DNA of 64,000 bases from an uncultured Clostridia bacterium (GCA_947385955.1 CANDNA010000002.1:169693-233692), one strand, 5' to 3'. Numbered from the stretch's first letter, positions 8,204 to 19,157 are shown. The notes: generated by a model not told the origin, from the sequence alone. Translations and numbers: made by a program.

Positions 8204-11200
8204 TTACAGCAGAAAAACCTTCATGGTTTTCAGAATATGCTCTGTCAGAGACAACAGCATTTCTCCGTCTTTCTCCACAAAACCGCATTTTTTATAGCTG
8301 TACTCCAGACGGGGTTCTCCTTTTGCATAAAATGTCATTTTACTGCCAAAACCCGTCAGCATCTCCGGGATGCGCTCGATCCGTATGGGAGCATGTTCCG
8401 TAAAAGAAAACGTCAGTTTTTCATTCTTCCCCTGCACTTCCGAAAGATACAGCTCATGAGCCTGCTTTCGCAAAAGTGCTATACGCAGCAGATTTTCCAC
8501 CGATCTGGGGATCTCTCCAAACCGGTCCATCAGCTCTTCTTTCATATCCGCGCATTCTGCTTCATCCTCCACTCCTGCGATCCTTTTATAGATATCCAGT
8601 TTCTGCACCTCATTCACGATATAGGAAGCCGGAATATAAGCATCCACATCCAGATCCACTGTGGTCGGAAAGTCGCTGACTTCACATTCCCCCTTCAAAT
8701 GCCGGACCGCATCGTTCAACATCTTACAATACAGGTCATATCCCACTGCCGCCATATGTCCGTGCTGGCTCTTTCCCAGCAGATTCCCTGCACCCCGGAT
8801 TTCCAGGTCCCGCATGGCAATTTTAAAGCCGCTTCCCAGGTCGGTAAATTCCCGGATGGCCTGCAGCCGCTTTTCTGCCACCTCTTTTAACATTTTATCC
8901 TTTTTGTACATCAGAAAGGCATAGGCCGTCCGGTTGGAACGCCCCACTCTGCCCCGGAGTTGATACAACTGTGACAGCCCCATATGATCCGAATCATGGA
9001 TAATCATAGTATTCACATTGGAAATATCCAGCCCGGTTTCAATGATCGTGGTGGAAACCAGCACATCGATTTCCCCGTCAATGAAATCATACATAATGCG
9101 TTCCAGTTCCCGTTCTTTCATCTGCCCATGTGCAAAAGCCACTGTGGCTTCCGGCACCAGCCGCGCAATTCCTGCGGCGGCATCCGCAATGGTATTTACT
9201 TTGTTGTAGACATAATAAACCTGCCCCCCTCTGGCAAGCTCTCTGACAATCGCCTCCCGTACCATTTCTTCATTGTACTCACAGACAAATGTCTGAATGG
9301 GCATCCTCTCTTCCGGTGCTTCTTCCAGCACACTCATATCCCGGATTCCTGCAAGACTCATATGAAGAGTCCGGGGAATGGGAGTTGCAGTCAGCGTCAG
9401 CACATCCACCGTTTCTTTTACCTTTTTGATTTTTTCTTTATGGGCCACGCCGAACCGCTGTTCCTCATCAATGATCAGCAGTCCCAGATCTTTATAAACC
9501 ACATCCGCAGACAGTACCCGGTGCGTGCCGATGATAATATCCACCAGTCCTTTCCGCAGATCTTCAATGGCTTTTTTTTGTTGTGCGGGGGTACGGAACC
9601 GGGACAATAGCTCCACCCGCACAGGGAAATCCTTCATCCTCTGTATAAACGTATTATAATGCTGCTGGGCCAGTATGGTAGTGGGTACCAGAAAAACAAC
9701 CTGTTTGCTGCATTGTACTGCCTTAAACGCCGCCCGGATGGCAATTTCCGTTTTGCCATATCCCACATCCCCACAGACCAGCCGGTCCATGATTTTGCGG
9801 CTTTCCATATCCTTTTTGGTGGCTTCGATTGCGGCAAGCTGATCTTCTGTTTCCTCAAAGGGAAACATCTCCTCAAATTCCCTCTGCCATATGGTATCCT
9901 TTTCAAAACAGAAACCGGCCTTTTCCTGACGGGCGGCATACAGCTCCACCAGATCCTTTGCCACCTCTCCCACAGCACTCTTTACTTTACTTCTTGTCCG
10001 GTTCCACTCCTGTGTCCCCAGCTTGTTCAGCTTCGGCTTTTTGGCATCTGCAGAGGCATATTTCTGAATGGCGTCGAAGCCGGTTGCCAGAATATAGAGG
10101 TTGCCGCCGTCCCGGTATTCGATCTTCATATAGTCTTTTACGACATGCTCCACCTCTACCTTTTCTATCCCTCTGTAGATGCCCAGTCCGTGACTTTCAT
10201 GCACCACATAGTCTCCCACCTTCAGCTCTGAAAAGTCATGAATCTTCTGCCCCTCATAAGTTTTCCGCCGCCGCTTTTTCTTTTTCTCCTGTCCGAAAAT
10301 GTCGCTTTCCGAAACCACCACATAGTTCAGCAGAGGATATTCAAAGCCCCTCAGCACATGCCCGTAGCAGGTCATAATCTCCCCCGGCGCCAGTTCTCTC
10401 TCCGGGTCCTCACTGTAAAATGCCGTCAGCTCCTGCTCCGCCAGATCCCTGGCCAGCCGCTTTGCCCTGGTACGGGAGCCGGACAACAGCAAAATCCGAT
10501 ATCCGTTCTTTTTATAGCGCCTCAGGTCACGGACAAGCATCTCAAAACTATTGTGATAGGAAGCTATGGATTTTGCAGTTACAGCAAAACGGCTTTCTCC
10601 TGCAAACAAAAGAGCTTTCTGTCCGATGGCAGACAGGGACAGGGTACGGCAGTGTTCCAGCCCCACGCAGGTCTGCTCCACGGAACGCAGCAGGCCCATC
10701 TGCCCCGGCAGCACATATCCCTTCTCCGCCCGGTGCATCATGCTTTCCCGAAATTCCATCTCCACCGCGCTGCCATGTTCTTTCAGGCGGGCGGGCTCAT
10801 CCAGCACGAACAGGCTGGATGATGCATCAAAAAAAGAAACGAACACCGATGTTTCCTGATAAAAATAACGGATATAGCTTTCCAGGTTCACCAGGGATCT
10901 GTATTCCAGTATCTGCTCCTTCAGTTCTTCCACCTGTACCCGAATCCGGTGTGCCTCTTCTGTACGGAACTGTTCCCGCAGGGATTTTTCCGTGGTAAGC
11001 CCGTCCCTGCAGATGGCCGCCACCCCGTTTTCCAGCTCTTCCCGGGACAACACCAGCTCTGCAGCCGGATAAATGTCCACGCCTTCCAGTGTTTCAATCG
11101 ACCGCTGACTCCGCACGTCAAAACTGCGGACAGACTCCACCTCATCTCCCCACAGCTCTATCCGGTATGGATTTTCTTCTGTCAGATCAAAAATATCCAG

Positions 11201-11731
11201 AATACCGCCCCGGACTGCAAACTGGCCCGGTCCTTCCACCTGATACACATTTTCATATCCGGATGCCGCCAATGCGGCAGACAGATTATGCGGCGCTTCT
11301 TTCCCCTTGCGGATATGGACAATTCCCTTCTGCAGCGCCCCTATCGGCACCTGCTCTGCCATCAGGCTGTCGAAAGTAGTCACCACAGTCACCGGTACGC
11401 CCTCCAGCAGCCTGCGCAGTACCTTCATCCGCTCTGTTGTCAGCCGGTTTCCATGCACATCTGCCTGATAGAAAATCAAATCCTTGGCCGGATACAGCAT
11501 TGTATTCCGGTCATAAAATTTATAATCTTCATAAATCTCCCTGGCCCTGATGTCACTGTACGTAACGATGATTTTATTCCGGAAGCCCTCTCCAAGTCCG
11601 TAAACCATGTGCATTTTCTGCGAATCCACACAGCCGCTCAGCGCCGCATGGGCGGGATGATTTTTCAGCAGCTTTGCAATCTCCGGGAATTCTCCCATTT
11701 CCTCAAATGGTTTTTTCAGTGCTTTCATCAT
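8204..11731 (-). CDS. mfd: Transcription-repair coupling factor
   Basis: Removes RNA polymerase stalled at lesions and recruits UvrA. The protein is 1175 residues, the normal size. Order: UvrB-like region (about 1-300), RNA-polymerase-interacting CarD-like module ([20 protein letters not shown], about 495-560), then superfamily 2 translocase with Walker [29 protein letters not shown] and the motif VI region [11 protein letters not shown]. The C-terminal regulatory domain is complete. It overlaps the end of pth by 29 bp and is co-transcribed with it. Two adjacent ATG codons (11726-11731) could serve as start; the RBS is AGAGGTAG. Confidence 0.96.
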   Translation of the reverse strand: MMKALKKPFEEMGEFPEIAKLLKNHPAHAALSGCVDSQKMHMVYGLGEGFRNKIIVTYSDIRAREIYEDYKFYDRNTMLYPAKDLIFYQADVHGNRLTTERMKVLRRLLEGVPVTVVTTFDSLMAEQVPIGALQKGIVHIRKGKEAPHNLSAALAASGYENVYQVEGPGQFAVRGGILDIFDLTEENPYRIELWGDEVESVRSFDVRSQRSIETLEGVDIYPAAELVLSREELENGVAAICRDGLTTEKSLREQFRTEEAHRIRVQVEELKEQILEYRSLVNLESYIRYFYQETSVFVSFFDASSSLFVLDEPARLKEHGSAVEMEFRESMMHRAEKGYVLPGQMGLLRSVEQTCVGLEHCRTLSLSAIGQKALLFAGESRFAVTAKSIASYHNSFEMLVRDLRRYKKNGYRILLLSGSRTRAKRLARDLAEQELTAFYSEDPERELAPGEIMTCYGHVLRGFEYPLLNYVVVSESDIFGQEKKKKRRRKTYEGQKIHDFSELKVGDYVVHESHGLGIYRGIEKVEVEHVVKDYMKIEYRDGGNLYILATGFDAIQKYASADAKKPKLNKLGTQEWNRTRSKVKSAVGEVAKDLVELYAARQEKAGFCFEKDTIWQREFEEMFPFEETEDQLAAIEATKKDMESRKIMDRLVCGDVGYGKTEIAIRAAFKAVQCSKQVVFLVPTTILAQQHYNTFIQRMKDFPVRVELLSRFRTPAQQKKAIEDLRKGLVDIIIGTHRVLSADVVYKDLGLLIIDEEQRFGVAHKEKIKKVKETVDVLTLTATPIPRTLHMSLAGIRDMSVLEEAPEERMPIQTFVCEYNEEMVREAIVRELARGGQVYYVYNKVNTIADAAAGIARLVPEATVAFAHGQMKERELERIMYDFIDGEIDVLVSTTIIETGLDISNVNTMIIHDSDHMGLSQLYQLRGRVGRSNRTAYAFLMYKKDKMLKEVAEKRLQAIREFTDLGSGFKIAMRDLEIRGAGNLLGKSQHGHMAAVGYDLYCKMLNDAVRHLKGECEVSDFPTTVDLDVDAYIPASYIVNEVQKLDIYKRIAGVEDEAECADMKEELMDRFGEIPRSVENLLRIALLRKQAHELYLSEVQGKNEKLTFSFTEHAPIRIERIPEMLTGFGSKMTFYAKGEPRLEYSYKKCGFVEKDGEMLLSLTEHILKTMKVFLL

Positions 11732-12305
11732 CTACCTCTTGTTTTTTATGATATCTGTTCATTGCAGCATCCGTTTCACCCTGTACCATCAGGCACACCG
11801 CTTCCTCTGCCATACATGCACTCCGGGCAATTTTTTCTTTTTCTTCTCTGGTAAAATGCCCCAGCACATAGTCCACCAGATCGGATCCCCCGGGCTTACC
11901 TCCCACCCCGATCTTGATACGCAGAAATAGATCATGTCCCAGATGGGCAATAATATTTTTAATACCGTTATGCCCGCCTGCACTGCCTTTTTTACGGATC
12001 CGCAGCCTGCCCGTTTCCATACTGATATCGTCATAAATCACGATCAGTTCCTGCTTTTCATCTATCTTATAGTAATTTACCAGTTCCCTCACACTTTCAC
12101 CGCTCAGATTCATAAAAGTCTGAGGCTTGGCCAGGATTACCTTCTGTCCTTCGATAAATCCCTTTCCGATCAGCGCCCGGTGCTTACGTTCCAGCATGGA
12201 AATCCCATGTTTTTCTGCTATTACATCTATGACGGAAAATCCTGTATTATGTCTCGTATTTTCATATTGTCTTCCCGGATTGCCCAATCCTGCAATAATA
12301 TACAT
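11703..12305 (-). CDS. pth: Peptidyl-tRNA hydrolase
   Basis: Releases peptides from prematurely dissociated peptidyl-tRNA. It is 200 residues. The N-terminus MYIIAGLGNPGRQYENTRHN contains the substrate-binding Asn of GLGNPG and the catalytic His of TRHN. KPQTFMNLSG (about 60) and IYDDISMETGRLRIRKKGSAGGHNGIKN (about 91-118) with the catalytic Asp and the GGHNG signature are all intact. The RBS GAAAGGAAGG precedes the ATG. Gene order pth-mfd is conserved in many Firmicutes. A C-terminal tail of about 12 residues overlaps the mfd start. Confidence 0.96.
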   Translation of the reverse strand: MYIIAGLGNPGRQYENTRHNTGFSVIDVIAEKHGISMLERKHRALIGKGFIEGQKVILAKPQTFMNLSGESVRELVNYYKIDEKQELIVIYDDISMETGRLRIRKKGSAGGHNGIKNIIAHLGHDLFLRIKIGVGGKPGGSDLVDYVLGHFTREEKEKIARSACMAEEAVCLMVQGETDAAMNRYHKKQEVDDESTEKTI

Positions 12306-12366
12306 GTTGCCCTTCCTTTCTGTCCTGCGGTGTGATATTCATAAAAACCTGAATCTATAATATAAC

Positions 12367-12394
12367 AAAGGAGCTGTCAAATGACAACTCCTTT
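12367..12394 (-). terminator. Terminator of the glgC-glgD-spoVG transcript
   Basis: A 13-bp near-perfect stem (AAAGGAGCTGTCA / TGACAACTCCTTT) with a very short loop lies 25 bp downstream of the spoVG stop. The tail on the minus strand is GTTATATT, only moderately T-rich. Confidence 0.6.
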
Positions 12395-12418
12395 TCCCTG
12401 ATGCCTACTCCTATTCCG

Positions 12419-12694
12419 TCATTCCGCACTGTCAGGTTCCGACAATGCCTGCTCGTAACTTTCTAAAATAATCTTCTGTATGCCCTCTCTAGTCTCTGAA
12501 TTGATAGGATGGGCGATGTCCCTGTACTCGCCATCCGTGGCCTTCTTGCTTGGCATTGCAATAAACAGCCCTTTCTCACCTTCAATCACCTTGATGTCAT
12601 GAACTACGAATTCATTGTCGATCGTAATGGATACAATCGCTTTCATTTTCCCTTCTTTCGTAATTTTACGAACTCGTACGTCTGTTATCTTCAT
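12419..12694 (-). CDS. spoVG: SpoVG, septation/sporulation RNA-binding regulator
   Basis: Small nucleic-acid-binding regulator. It affects septation in sporulating cells and virulence or metabolic genes in other Firmicutes. The 91-residue sequence begins [11 protein letters not shown] and has the conserved core [23 protein letters not shown], the family signature. GAGGTCAAG precedes the ATG. It begins 25 bp after glgD with no visible promoter or terminator between, so it is probably the last gene of a glgC-glgD-spoVG transcript. Its placement behind glycogen genes, not behind purR/yabJ as in Bacillus, is worth noting. Confidence 0.95.
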   Translation of the reverse strand: MKITDVRVRKITKEGKMKAIVSITIDNEFVVHDIKVIEGEKGLFIAMPSKKATDGEYRDIAHPINSETREGIQKIILESYEQALSEPDSAE

Positions 12695-12719
12695 GCATCT
12701 TGACCTCCTCTGATCGATA

Positions 12720-13838
12720 CTAGAACTTGTACCTCATATTTTTTTCGATTACGATCTTGATTCCATCTTCGCCTTTATAGCAGGAGTTGGCCGGTATGGT
12801 ATCGCGGCTCTCTACGATGCAGTTTTCAATGTAAGTGTTATCTCCAATATAAACGTCATTTAATATAATAGAATTTTTGATCGTGCAATGATTCCCGATG
12901 AATGCACTTTTAAATACAACGGAGTTTTCTATGGTCCCGTTGATGATACAGCCGCTGGAAATCAGGCTGTTCCTCACATCGGAACCCACATTGTATTTTG
13001 CCGGCGGTAAATCATCTACTTTGGAATACACAGCAGGATATTCCCTGAAGAAATAAGTACGGACATCCGGTTTCAGGAAATCCATGTTCGCATTAAAATA
13101 ATCCTCTACGGAAGCAATGTTTTTCCAGTAATCCCTGATCTTGTAACCAAATATGCGTTTCAGATTCTTATATCGGATCAGGATGTCCTTTACAAAATCA
13201 TACCGATCCTCCTCCGCACACTTTTCAAGCAGTTCTATAAGCTGGCGCCTTCTGATGATGTAAATGCCGCAGGAAATGGTGTGGGAACTGGCAACAACCG
13301 GCTTTTCCTCAAACTCCTCAATCCTGCTTTCCTCATTCATACGGATGGTTCCGTATCTTTCCAGCGCCGTATTCCCTTCCATATCCCGACAGACAACGGT
13401 AATGTCTGCCTTTTTCTCGATATGGTACTCCAAAACCTTATTGTAATCCATTTTGTAAATACAATCGCCGCTGGCGATGATCACATACGGTTCATGGCTG
13501 CTCTTTAAGAAATCCAGGTTCTGATAGATGGCATCCGCCGTCCCTCTGTACCAGGAACTCCGGTCAGCCGTCACCGCAGGTGTAAATACAAAAATACCGC
13601 CCTGCTTCCTGCCAAAATCCCACCACTTGGAAGAACCAAGATGCTCATTCAGGCTCCTCGCATTGTACTGTGTCAGTACGGCAACCTTTTGTATGTGGGA
13701 ATTAGACATATTACTGAGCACAAAATCGATACTTCTGTAACTTCCCGCAATCGGCATGGCCGCAACCGCTCTTTTCTGCGACAGCTCTTTCATACGGTGG
13801 TTGTTTCCGCCCGCCAGGACGATTCCAATCGCTCTCAT
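12720..13838 (-). CDS. glgD: GlgD, glucose-1-phosphate adenylyltransferase regulatory-type subunit
   Basis: Partner of GlgC in ADP-glucose synthesis for glycogen. It is 372 residues with a nucleotidyltransferase fold and a C-terminal left-handed beta-helix (repeats such as [19 protein letters not shown]). The N-terminal pyrophosphorylase loop is altered ([17 protein letters not shown] in place of GGxGxRLxxLT), as in other GlgD proteins. This implies a mainly regulatory subunit. It overlaps glgC by 4 bp (ATGA), so translation is coupled. The stop is followed closely by spoVG. Confidence 0.93.
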   Translation of the reverse strand: MRAIGIVLAGGNNHRMKELSQKRAVAAMPIAGSYRSIDFVLSNMSNSHIQKVAVLTQYNARSLNEHLGSSKWWDFGRKQGGIFVFTPAVTADRSSWYRGTADAIYQNLDFLKSSHEPYVIIASGDCIYKMDYNKVLEYHIEKKADITVVCRDMEGNTALERYGTIRMNEESRIEEFEEKPVVASSHTISCGIYIIRRRQLIELLEKCAEEDRYDFVKDILIRYKNLKRIFGYKIRDYWKNIASVEDYFNANMDFLKPDVRTYFFREYPAVYSKVDDLPPAKYNVGSDVRNSLISSGCIINGTIENSVVFKSAFIGNHCTIKNSIILNDVYIGDNTYIENCIVESRDTIPANSCYKGEDGIKIVIEKNMRYKF

Positions 13839-15109
13839 GACTCATCACCTGCCTTAATTAATGTTTTTCCGCCTGCCAGATAATGATCCGGAAAATCCTC
13901 CGGATCAGTCCTGCCGAAAATCACAGAATTTTTTCCGACAGAAACATGGCCGGGTATCACACTTTTTTCTCCGATTGTCACAATACCGTGATTGTAAATA
14001 TGCGGATCTGTTTCATTGGGGACTTCTTCACCCACACCCAGTTTCACGCTCTCTCCAATCACGGCATCCTCCGCAATGATTGCCTTGTTCAATTCACAGT
14101 TCGGACCGATTTCCGTCCGGTTCATAAGAATAGAATCCCGTACCACCGTGCCTTCACCGATGGTAACACCGCAGCCGATGACCGAATTGTATACCTTACC
14201 CAATATGGTGGTGCCTTCTCCGATAATGCTCCTCTCCACTACGCTGTCAGATGACACATACTGAGGCTGCAAAATCTCGCTGCGCGTGTAAATCTTCCAA
14301 TATTCCTCATAAAGATTGAACACAGGTATAATATCAATCAGTTCCATATTGGCTTCCCAATAGGAATGAAGGGTTCCCACATCTTTCCAGTAACCGTTGA
14401 ACTCATATGCGTAAAGCGGTGCTCCCTTTCTATGGCAGTATGGAATCACATGCTTGCCAAAATCCAGCGCCGGCTGATCCGCCAGCGTCAGCAGGGCTTC
14501 TTTTAAGGTGGCCCAGTTAAAAATATAAATGCCCATAGATGCCAGATTGCTTCTGGGATTTTCAGGTTTTTCCTCAAAATCCTGAATCTTCCTGTTCTCA
14601 TCGGTAATCACAATTCCAAACCGCTTTGCCTCTTCCATCGGAACCGGCATTGCGGCAATGGACACTTCGGCGCCATTGGATTTATGAAACTCCAGCATAA
14701 CCTCATAGTCCATCTTGTATATATGATCTCCGGAAAGAATCAGCACATAATCCGGATTGAAACTTTCCATATAGGCCAGATTCTGATAGATGGCATTGGC
14801 TGTACCGGTATACCATTCACTGTTTTTACTCTTTTCATAAGGCGGCAGAATGGAAACCCCTCCAATATTGCGGTCCAGATCCCACGGAATGCCGATACCG
14901 ATATGGGAATTCAGACGGAGCGGCTGGTACTGTGTCAATACGCCTACTGTATCCACGCCGGAATTGATGCAGTTGCTTAAAGGAAAATCAATGATCCTGT
15001 ATTTCCCTCCGAATGCCACTGCCGGTTTTGCCACTTTGGATGTGAGCACCCCCAGCCTGCTTCCCTGCCCACCGGCCAGAAGCATGGCAATCATTTCTTT
15101 CTTATACAT
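13835..15109 (-). CDS. glgC: Glucose-1-phosphate adenylyltransferase, catalytic subunit
   Basis: Makes ADP-glucose from glucose-1-phosphate and ATP, the committed step in glycogen synthesis. The protein has 424 residues. The N-terminus holds the pyrophosphorylase signature [16 protein letters not shown] and then [30 protein letters not shown] (about 134) carries the metal-binding Asp, and FEEKP is present. A C-terminal left-handed beta-helix follows from about 300. It is first in the glgC-glgD-spoVG operon, with its own promoter upstream. Glycogen storage often precedes sporulation in clostridia (established), which may explain the coupling with spoVG (inference). Confidence 0.96.
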   Translation of the reverse strand: MYKKEMIAMLLAGGQGSRLGVLTSKVAKPAVAFGGKYRIIDFPLSNCINSGVDTVGVLTQYQPLRLNSHIGIGIPWDLDRNIGGVSILPPYEKSKNSEWYTGTANAIYQNLAYMESFNPDYVLILSGDHIYKMDYEVMLEFHKSNGAEVSIAAMPVPMEEAKRFGIVITDENRKIQDFEEKPENPRSNLASMGIYIFNWATLKEALLTLADQPALDFGKHVIPYCHRKGAPLYAYEFNGYWKDVGTLHSYWEANMELIDIIPVFNLYEEYWKIYTRSEILQPQYVSSDSVVERSIIGEGTTILGKVYNSVIGCGVTIGEGTVVRDSILMNRTEIGPNCELNKAIIAEDAVIGESVKLGVGEEVPNETDPHIYNHGIVTIGEKSVIPGHVSVGKNSVIFGRTDPEDFPDHYLAGGKTLIKAGDES

Positions 15110-15158
15110 ACTGTCACTCCTTACAATCCATCGGATTTCTTAATCTTTCTTTAGTGAT

Positions 15159-15187
15159 AATATAACATAGATTCCTGTAAAAGTGAA
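15159..15187 (-). promoter_or_regulatory. Likely promoter of glgC-glgD-spoVG
   Basis: Minus strand TTCACT (15182-15187), 17-bp spacer, TATATT (15159-15164). The rest of the 335-bp gap between glgC and murC is very AT-rich; apart from this and the murC promoter I see nothing else in it. Confidence 0.5.
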
Positions 15188-15371
15188 TTGTTTTTACAAT
15201 TTATTTATTTGTTTTTGTCAACTTTCTGTATATTTTTTACAATAATCTTTAATTTTGTCTAAACATTTCCCCTCTTCTTTTTTCTTTACAGTTTTTGCCT
15301 GTTTTTCTCCGCTCCCCTCCCACAATATCACCTGTTTTTTCTTCTTTCCATAAAAAATTACCAAATTTTTG

Positions 15372-15400
15372 TTTGTTTTTTTTCTTTCTATGCGTATAAT
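15372..15400 (+). promoter_or_regulatory. Likely promoter of murC
   Basis: A perfect TATAAT at 15395-15400 with TTTGTT 17 bp upstream, 45 bp before the chosen murC start. Confidence 0.5.
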
Positions 15401-15444
15401 AAATGATAGAGAAAACAGATGAAAGAAGCAGGGAGAGGAAGCCC

Positions 15445-16821
15445 ATGTACCAAATTGATTTCAGCAAACCTATTCATATACATTTCATCGGCATCGGAGG
15501 CATCAGCATGAGCGGTCTGGCAGAAATACTGCTTTCCGAAGGTTTTACCGTATCCGGTTCCGATCTGCGCCCCGGTCCGCTCACCGATATGCTGGCACGC
15601 AAGGGGGCACGCATTTACGACCGTCAAATCGCGGACAATCTGACCGATGATACAGACCTAGTGGTATATACGGCGGCTATCCACAGTGACAATCCGGAAT
15701 TTGCCGCCATCGCCCAAAAAGGGCTGCCATCCCTGACACGGGCACAGCTTCTGGGGCAGATTATGCGCAATTATCAGACCCCGGTAGCTGTCAGCGGTAC
15801 TCACGGCAAAACCACCACCACTTCCATGATCGCCGAGATCCTCCTTCGTGCAGACACAGATCCGACCCTGTCCATCGGCGGCATCCTGCATTCCATCGGC
15901 GGCAATATCAGAATCGGGAAATCCGGATATTTCGTAACCGAAGCCTGCGAATATACCAACAGCTTTCTCAGCTTTTTCCCGAAAATCGGCCTGATCCTCA
16001 ATGTAGAAGAGGATCATCTGGATTTTTTCCGGGACATCCATGAAATCCGGGCATCTTTCCATAAATTTGCTTCGCTGCTGCCCCGGGACGGCCTTTTGAT
16101 TATCAACGGAGAAATCCCGTCGCTGGAATCCGTTACACAGGAACTTTCCTGCCCCATAATTACCTTTGGGAAGGATTCCTCTTTTACGTATTCCTATAGT
16201 AACCTTTCCTACGATGAAACTGCATGTCCTACCTTTACGCTGCACAATGGCTGCCATACAGATACCGTTACACTTTCCGTACCCGGAAAACACAATATTT
16301 ACAATGCAATGGCTGCCATCGCTCTGTCAGATGCGCTGCAGCTTCCCAGGGCCACTGCCCTGGCCGCATTAAAAGATTTCCACGGCACCGACAGACGGTT
16401 CGAATATAAAGGGCAGATTGGCGGTGTCACCATTATAGATGATTATGCGCACCATCCCACAGAAATTACCGCCACACTGCAGGCAGCGGAAAAATATCCC
16501 CATAAAACGCTGTGGTGTGTATTTCAGCCACACACATATTCCCGTACAAAGGCATTTATGCCGGAATTTGCAAAGGCACTTTCCCTGGCGGACAGGATCG
16601 TTCTGGCAGACATTTATGCCGCAAGGGAAACCGATACTCTGGGAATCAGCTCCCGCACATTGCAGGAAGAAATCATAAAAGAAGGAAAAGAATGCCTGTA
16701 TTTTCCTTCTTTTGATGAAATCGAAAATTTTTTGCTGGAACATTGTACCCCCGGTGATCTGTTGATAACTATGGGGGCCGGAGATGTTGTAAAAATCGGC
16801 GAAAGTCTGCTTGGTCATTAG
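15445..16821 (+). CDS. murC: UDP-N-acetylmuramate--L-alanine ligase
   Basis: Adds L-alanine to UDP-MurNAc, first amino acid step of peptidoglycan stem synthesis. Starting at ATG 15445 (after GGGAGAGGAA) gives 458 residues. An in-frame ATG 42 bp upstream lies in the promoter region and is unlikely. HFIGIGGISMSGLAEIL is the MurC N-terminal nucleotide-binding motif. The ATP-binding P-loop is SGTHGKTTTTSM (about 107), and DDYAHHPTEI (about 333) is the late Mur ligase motif. The C-terminal domain ends ITMGAGDVVKIGESL. It is monocistronic, ending at a strong terminator. Confidence 0.96.
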   Translation: MYQIDFSKPIHIHFIGIGGISMSGLAEILLSEGFTVSGSDLRPGPLTDMLARKGARIYDRQIADNLTDDTDLVVYTAAIHSDNPEFAAIAQKGLPSLTRAQLLGQIMRNYQTPVAVSGTHGKTTTTSMIAEILLRADTDPTLSIGGILHSIGGNIRIGKSGYFVTEACEYTNSFLSFFPKIGLILNVEEDHLDFFRDIHEIRASFHKFASLLPRDGLLIINGEIPSLESVTQELSCPIITFGKDSSFTYSYSNLSYDETACPTFTLHNGCHTDTVTLSVPGKHNIYNAMAAIALSDALQLPRATALAALKDFHGTDRRFEYKGQIGGVTIIDDYAHHPTEITATLQAAEKYPHKTLWCVFQPHTYSRTKAFMPEFAKALSLADRIVLADIYAARETDTLGISSRTLQEEIIKEGKECLYFPSFDEIENFLLEHCTPGDLLITMGAGDVVKIGESLLGH

Positions 16822-16993
16822 TTATCCACAATATCCACATTTTAAGCGCCTCTCTGGAGTCTCTGAAAATGTGGATATTTTTTCTCTGAGCAGGCTATGC
16901 AAAATACCTGGTTTTCTTTGATTTTTACTATTATATGATGGGGCATGTTTCATTTATACATGTCTGATATCCACAGTTTCCACATTGTCCACA
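16822..16993. promoter_or_regulatory. Cluster of DnaA-box-like sequences between murC and dnaD
   Basis: A perfect DnaA box TTATCCACA lies at 16822-16830, next to ATATCCACA (16831-16839) and its inverted partner within the murC terminator (about 16870-16878). ATATCCACA (16967-16975) and TTGTCCACA (16985-16993) each differ from consensus by one base. This density upstream of a replication-initiation operon suggests binding by DnaA, either as autoregulation of dnaD-dnaC or as a DnaA-titrating site. The boxes inside the terminator could be coincidental. Confidence 0.5.
16830..16886 (+). terminator. Terminator of murC
   Basis: Perfect 14-bp inverted repeat AATATCCACATTTT (16830-16843) / AAAATGTGGATATT (16866-16879) followed by TTTTT, 9 bp after the murC stop. 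Confidence 0.75.
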
Positions 16994-17060
16994 AACGTGA
17001 AAATCCCTGTGTTTTCAAGGCTTTTCGCAAAATTTTACTGTTTCATTTTTGAAATTGTTA

Positions 17061-17069
17061 TGATATAAT
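17061..17069 (+). promoter_or_regulatory. Extended -10 promoter of dnaD-dnaC-prs
   Basis: TGATATAAT: a perfect TATAAT (17064-17069) with the TGn extension; no good -35. It lies 50 bp before dnaD. Confidence 0.6.
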
Positions 17070-17119
17070 TGCTTTGCTTTGCATGATAGATACTCACAGA
17101 AAACGAATCAGGTGAAATA

Positions 17120-18178
17120 ATGGGGAAACTAACAATATACCGGGAACAGGAAACTGGCTTTACGGCGGTTTCCAATTCTTTTATTGATCATTATATGGCA
17201 GATGCCAATGACGCGCAGTTAAAGGTGTATCTGCATCTGCTGCGCACCTTTCAGGCAAATCAGGACACGGGCATCTCTGAAATGGCAGATTTGTTCAATC
17301 ATACGGAAAAGGACATTGTCCGTGCTCTGAAATACTGGGAAAAAAAGGCGCTGCTCATACTGGAGTATGACACAGGCAAAAACGTATCTGCCATCCGTCT
17401 GCTGACACCGTCGGTTCAGGACAACAGCAACGCCCCGGCCCGGCCGGCTGCTACTGAAGATGTGCCTGCACTGCCTCCTGCCAGCCAGATACCGGCTCCC
17501 GAAACCATACCGGAAAAGCCGTCGTATTCGCTGGATGACCTGAAGATGTTCCGCAGCAATGAAGAAACGGAACAGTTGTTATTCATCGTAGAACAATACA
17601 TCGGCAAGCCGCTGAGCGCCACAGAAGTCAGGACCATATTATTTATTTATGATAAGCTGGAATTTTCTGCGGACCTGATTGACTATCTGGTACAGTATTG
17701 TGTGGGAAAAGAGAAAAAGAGTTTCCGCTATATAGAAAAGGTAGCTGTGGAATGGGCGGAAAATCACATTACAACGCCCCGTCAGGCAAAGGAATTTGCC
17801 TGCAAATATGATAAAAATGTTTATCTGATTATGAAAGCGCTGGGGAAAAACACTTCTCCGACGCCAAAGGAAGTCACTTATATCACCCGTTGGACCAGGG
17901 AATGGGGCTTTTCTCTCGATGTCATTGAAATTGCCTGCGAGCGGACTGTCCTGGCAGTGGACAAGCATCGTTTTGCATATGCAGACAGTATACTGGCAAG
18001 CTGGTTTCAGTCCCAGGTACACAGCGTAGAGGATATCCGGGCCATTGACGCTGCATATCAGAAAAAAAAGCCGGCGCAGAACCAGCATCCTGCCCCTGCT
18101 TCCACCAATTCCTTCAATCAATTCCCTCAGAGGGATTATGATTTTGACGCTCTGGAAAAAGAACTGTTAAGCAACTGA
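17120..18178 (+). CDS. dnaD: DnaD-domain replication initiation protein
   Basis: Primosome component that helps load the replicative helicase at origin or restart sites. It is 352 residues: an N-terminal winged-helix region (about 1-100), a Pro/Ala-rich linker (about 105-145), then two DnaB2/DnaD-type C-terminal repeats (about 150-225, with FRYIEKVAVEWAENHI, and about 245-310, with YADSILASWFQSQVHSVEDI). The tandem arrangement is typical of clostridial DnaD-like proteins. The tail is Gln/Asn/Pro-rich. RBS CAGGTGAA. It is followed by dnaC after 22 bp, and the pair mirrors the dnaB/dnaI pair of Bacillus. Confidence 0.88.
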   Translation: MGKLTIYREQETGFTAVSNSFIDHYMADANDAQLKVYLHLLRTFQANQDTGISEMADLFNHTEKDIVRALKYWEKKALLILEYDTGKNVSAIRLLTPSVQDNSNAPARPAATEDVPALPPASQIPAPETIPEKPSYSLDDLKMFRSNEETEQLLFIVEQYIGKPLSATEVRTILFIYDKLEFSADLIDYLVQYCVGKEKKSFRYIEKVAVEWAENHITTPRQAKEFACKYDKNVYLIMKALGKNTSPTPKEVTYITRWTREWGFSLDVIEIACERTVLAVDKHRFAYADSILASWFQSQVHSVEDIRAIDAAYQKKKPAQNQHPAPASTNSFNQFPQRDYDFDALEKELLSN

Positions 18179-18200
18179 CCGATACGTAAGGAGAAATTCC

Positions 18201-19157
18201 GTGCCACTGACCAACCAACAGTATGATTCCATTCTTCGGGAATATGAAGAAAAACAAAATCATTCCCGCCGGACACAACTCCAGAAACTAACCGAAATTT
18301 ATGAAAAAATTCCGGAATATGAGGAAATAGACCACGCTGTTTCCTCTGTTTCTGTTGCCCATGCCCGGAAACTTCTGGATGGCGATACCCATGCACTGGC
18401 TGACCTGAAACAAACCTTACATGCTCTGTCAGAAAAAAAGCGTACTCTGCTGTTGTCTGCCGGTTATCCGTCAGATTATCTGGAACCGGTTTATCATTGC
18501 CCCCGCTGCAAAGATACCGGCTATGTGGACGGCAGAAAATGTGCCTGCCTGAAGCAGAAAATTGTTGCGCTTTTGTATGAACAGTCCAATATCAAAGAAA
18601 CACTGAAACGGGAAAATTTTTCCACATTATCCGATGTATTTTATCAGGGTGAAGATCTGGAACGTTTCCGTCAGACTGTAGTTGCCTGCCGGAATTTTAT
18701 CCATGACTTTCCTTCCGTTTACCGGAATCTGTTTTTCTATGGCTCTGTAGGCGCCGGAAAAACATTTCTGAGCAACTGTATTGCCAGAGAATTGATTGAA
18801 GCAGGCAGCCTGGTACTGTATTTCAGTGCCTGCGGCCTGATTGATACACTCTCCGGCAAATCCCGCGAAGCACTTTCCGGAATCAGCCAGGACCTGTATC
18901 ACTGTGATTTACTGGTAATTGATGATCTGGGCACGGAATATACCAATGCCTATGTGGTTTCACAGCTTTTTTCCTGTCTCAACGAAAGGCATCTGCGCAG
19001 AAAGCCTACCCTGATTTCCACCAATCTGTCCCTGGAAGATTTACGAAATAAATATTCCGAACGCATTTTTTCCCGTATCACAAGCAACTATGATATGTAT
19101 AAAGTCACCGGTCCTGATATCAGGATGTACCTCAAAACCATACAGAACAGAAAGTGA
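18201..19157 (+). CDS. dnaC: Helicase loader, DnaC/DnaI-type AAA+ ATPase
   Basis: Loads the DnaB hexamer onto DNA. The 318-residue protein has an N-terminal helicase-binding part and a zinc-binding cluster (HCPRCKDTGYVDGRKCAC, about 95-115), as in DnaI. The AAA+ domain follows with Walker A GSVGAGKTFLSN (about 184), Walker B LLVIDDLGTE (about 236) and the sensor STNLS. The start is GTG at 18201, decided by AAGGAGAAATTCC just upstream. It lies between dnaD and prs in one operon; the replicative helicase it would load is encoded at 55.0-56.3 kb in this window. Confidence 0.93.
   Translation: MPLTNQQYDSILREYEEKQNHSRRTQLQKLTEIYEKIPEYEEIDHAVSSVSVAHARKLLDGDTHALADLKQTLHALSEKKRTLLLSAGYPSDYLEPVYHCPRCKDTGYVDGRKCACLKQKIVALLYEQSNIKETLKRENFSTLSDVFYQGEDLERFRQTVVACRNFIHDFPSVYRNLFFYGSVGAGKTFLSNCIARELIEAGSLVLYFSACGLIDTLSGKSREALSGISQDLYHCDLLVIDDLGTEYTNAYVVSQLFSCLNERHLRRKPTLISTNLSLEDLRNKYSERIFSRITSNYDMYKVTGPDIRMYLKTIQNRK

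Noticed and set aside
15249..15467. 72-residue minus-strand ORF between glgC and murC
   Set aside because: Very Lys-rich low-complexity product from AT-rich DNA, overlapping murC and its promoter.
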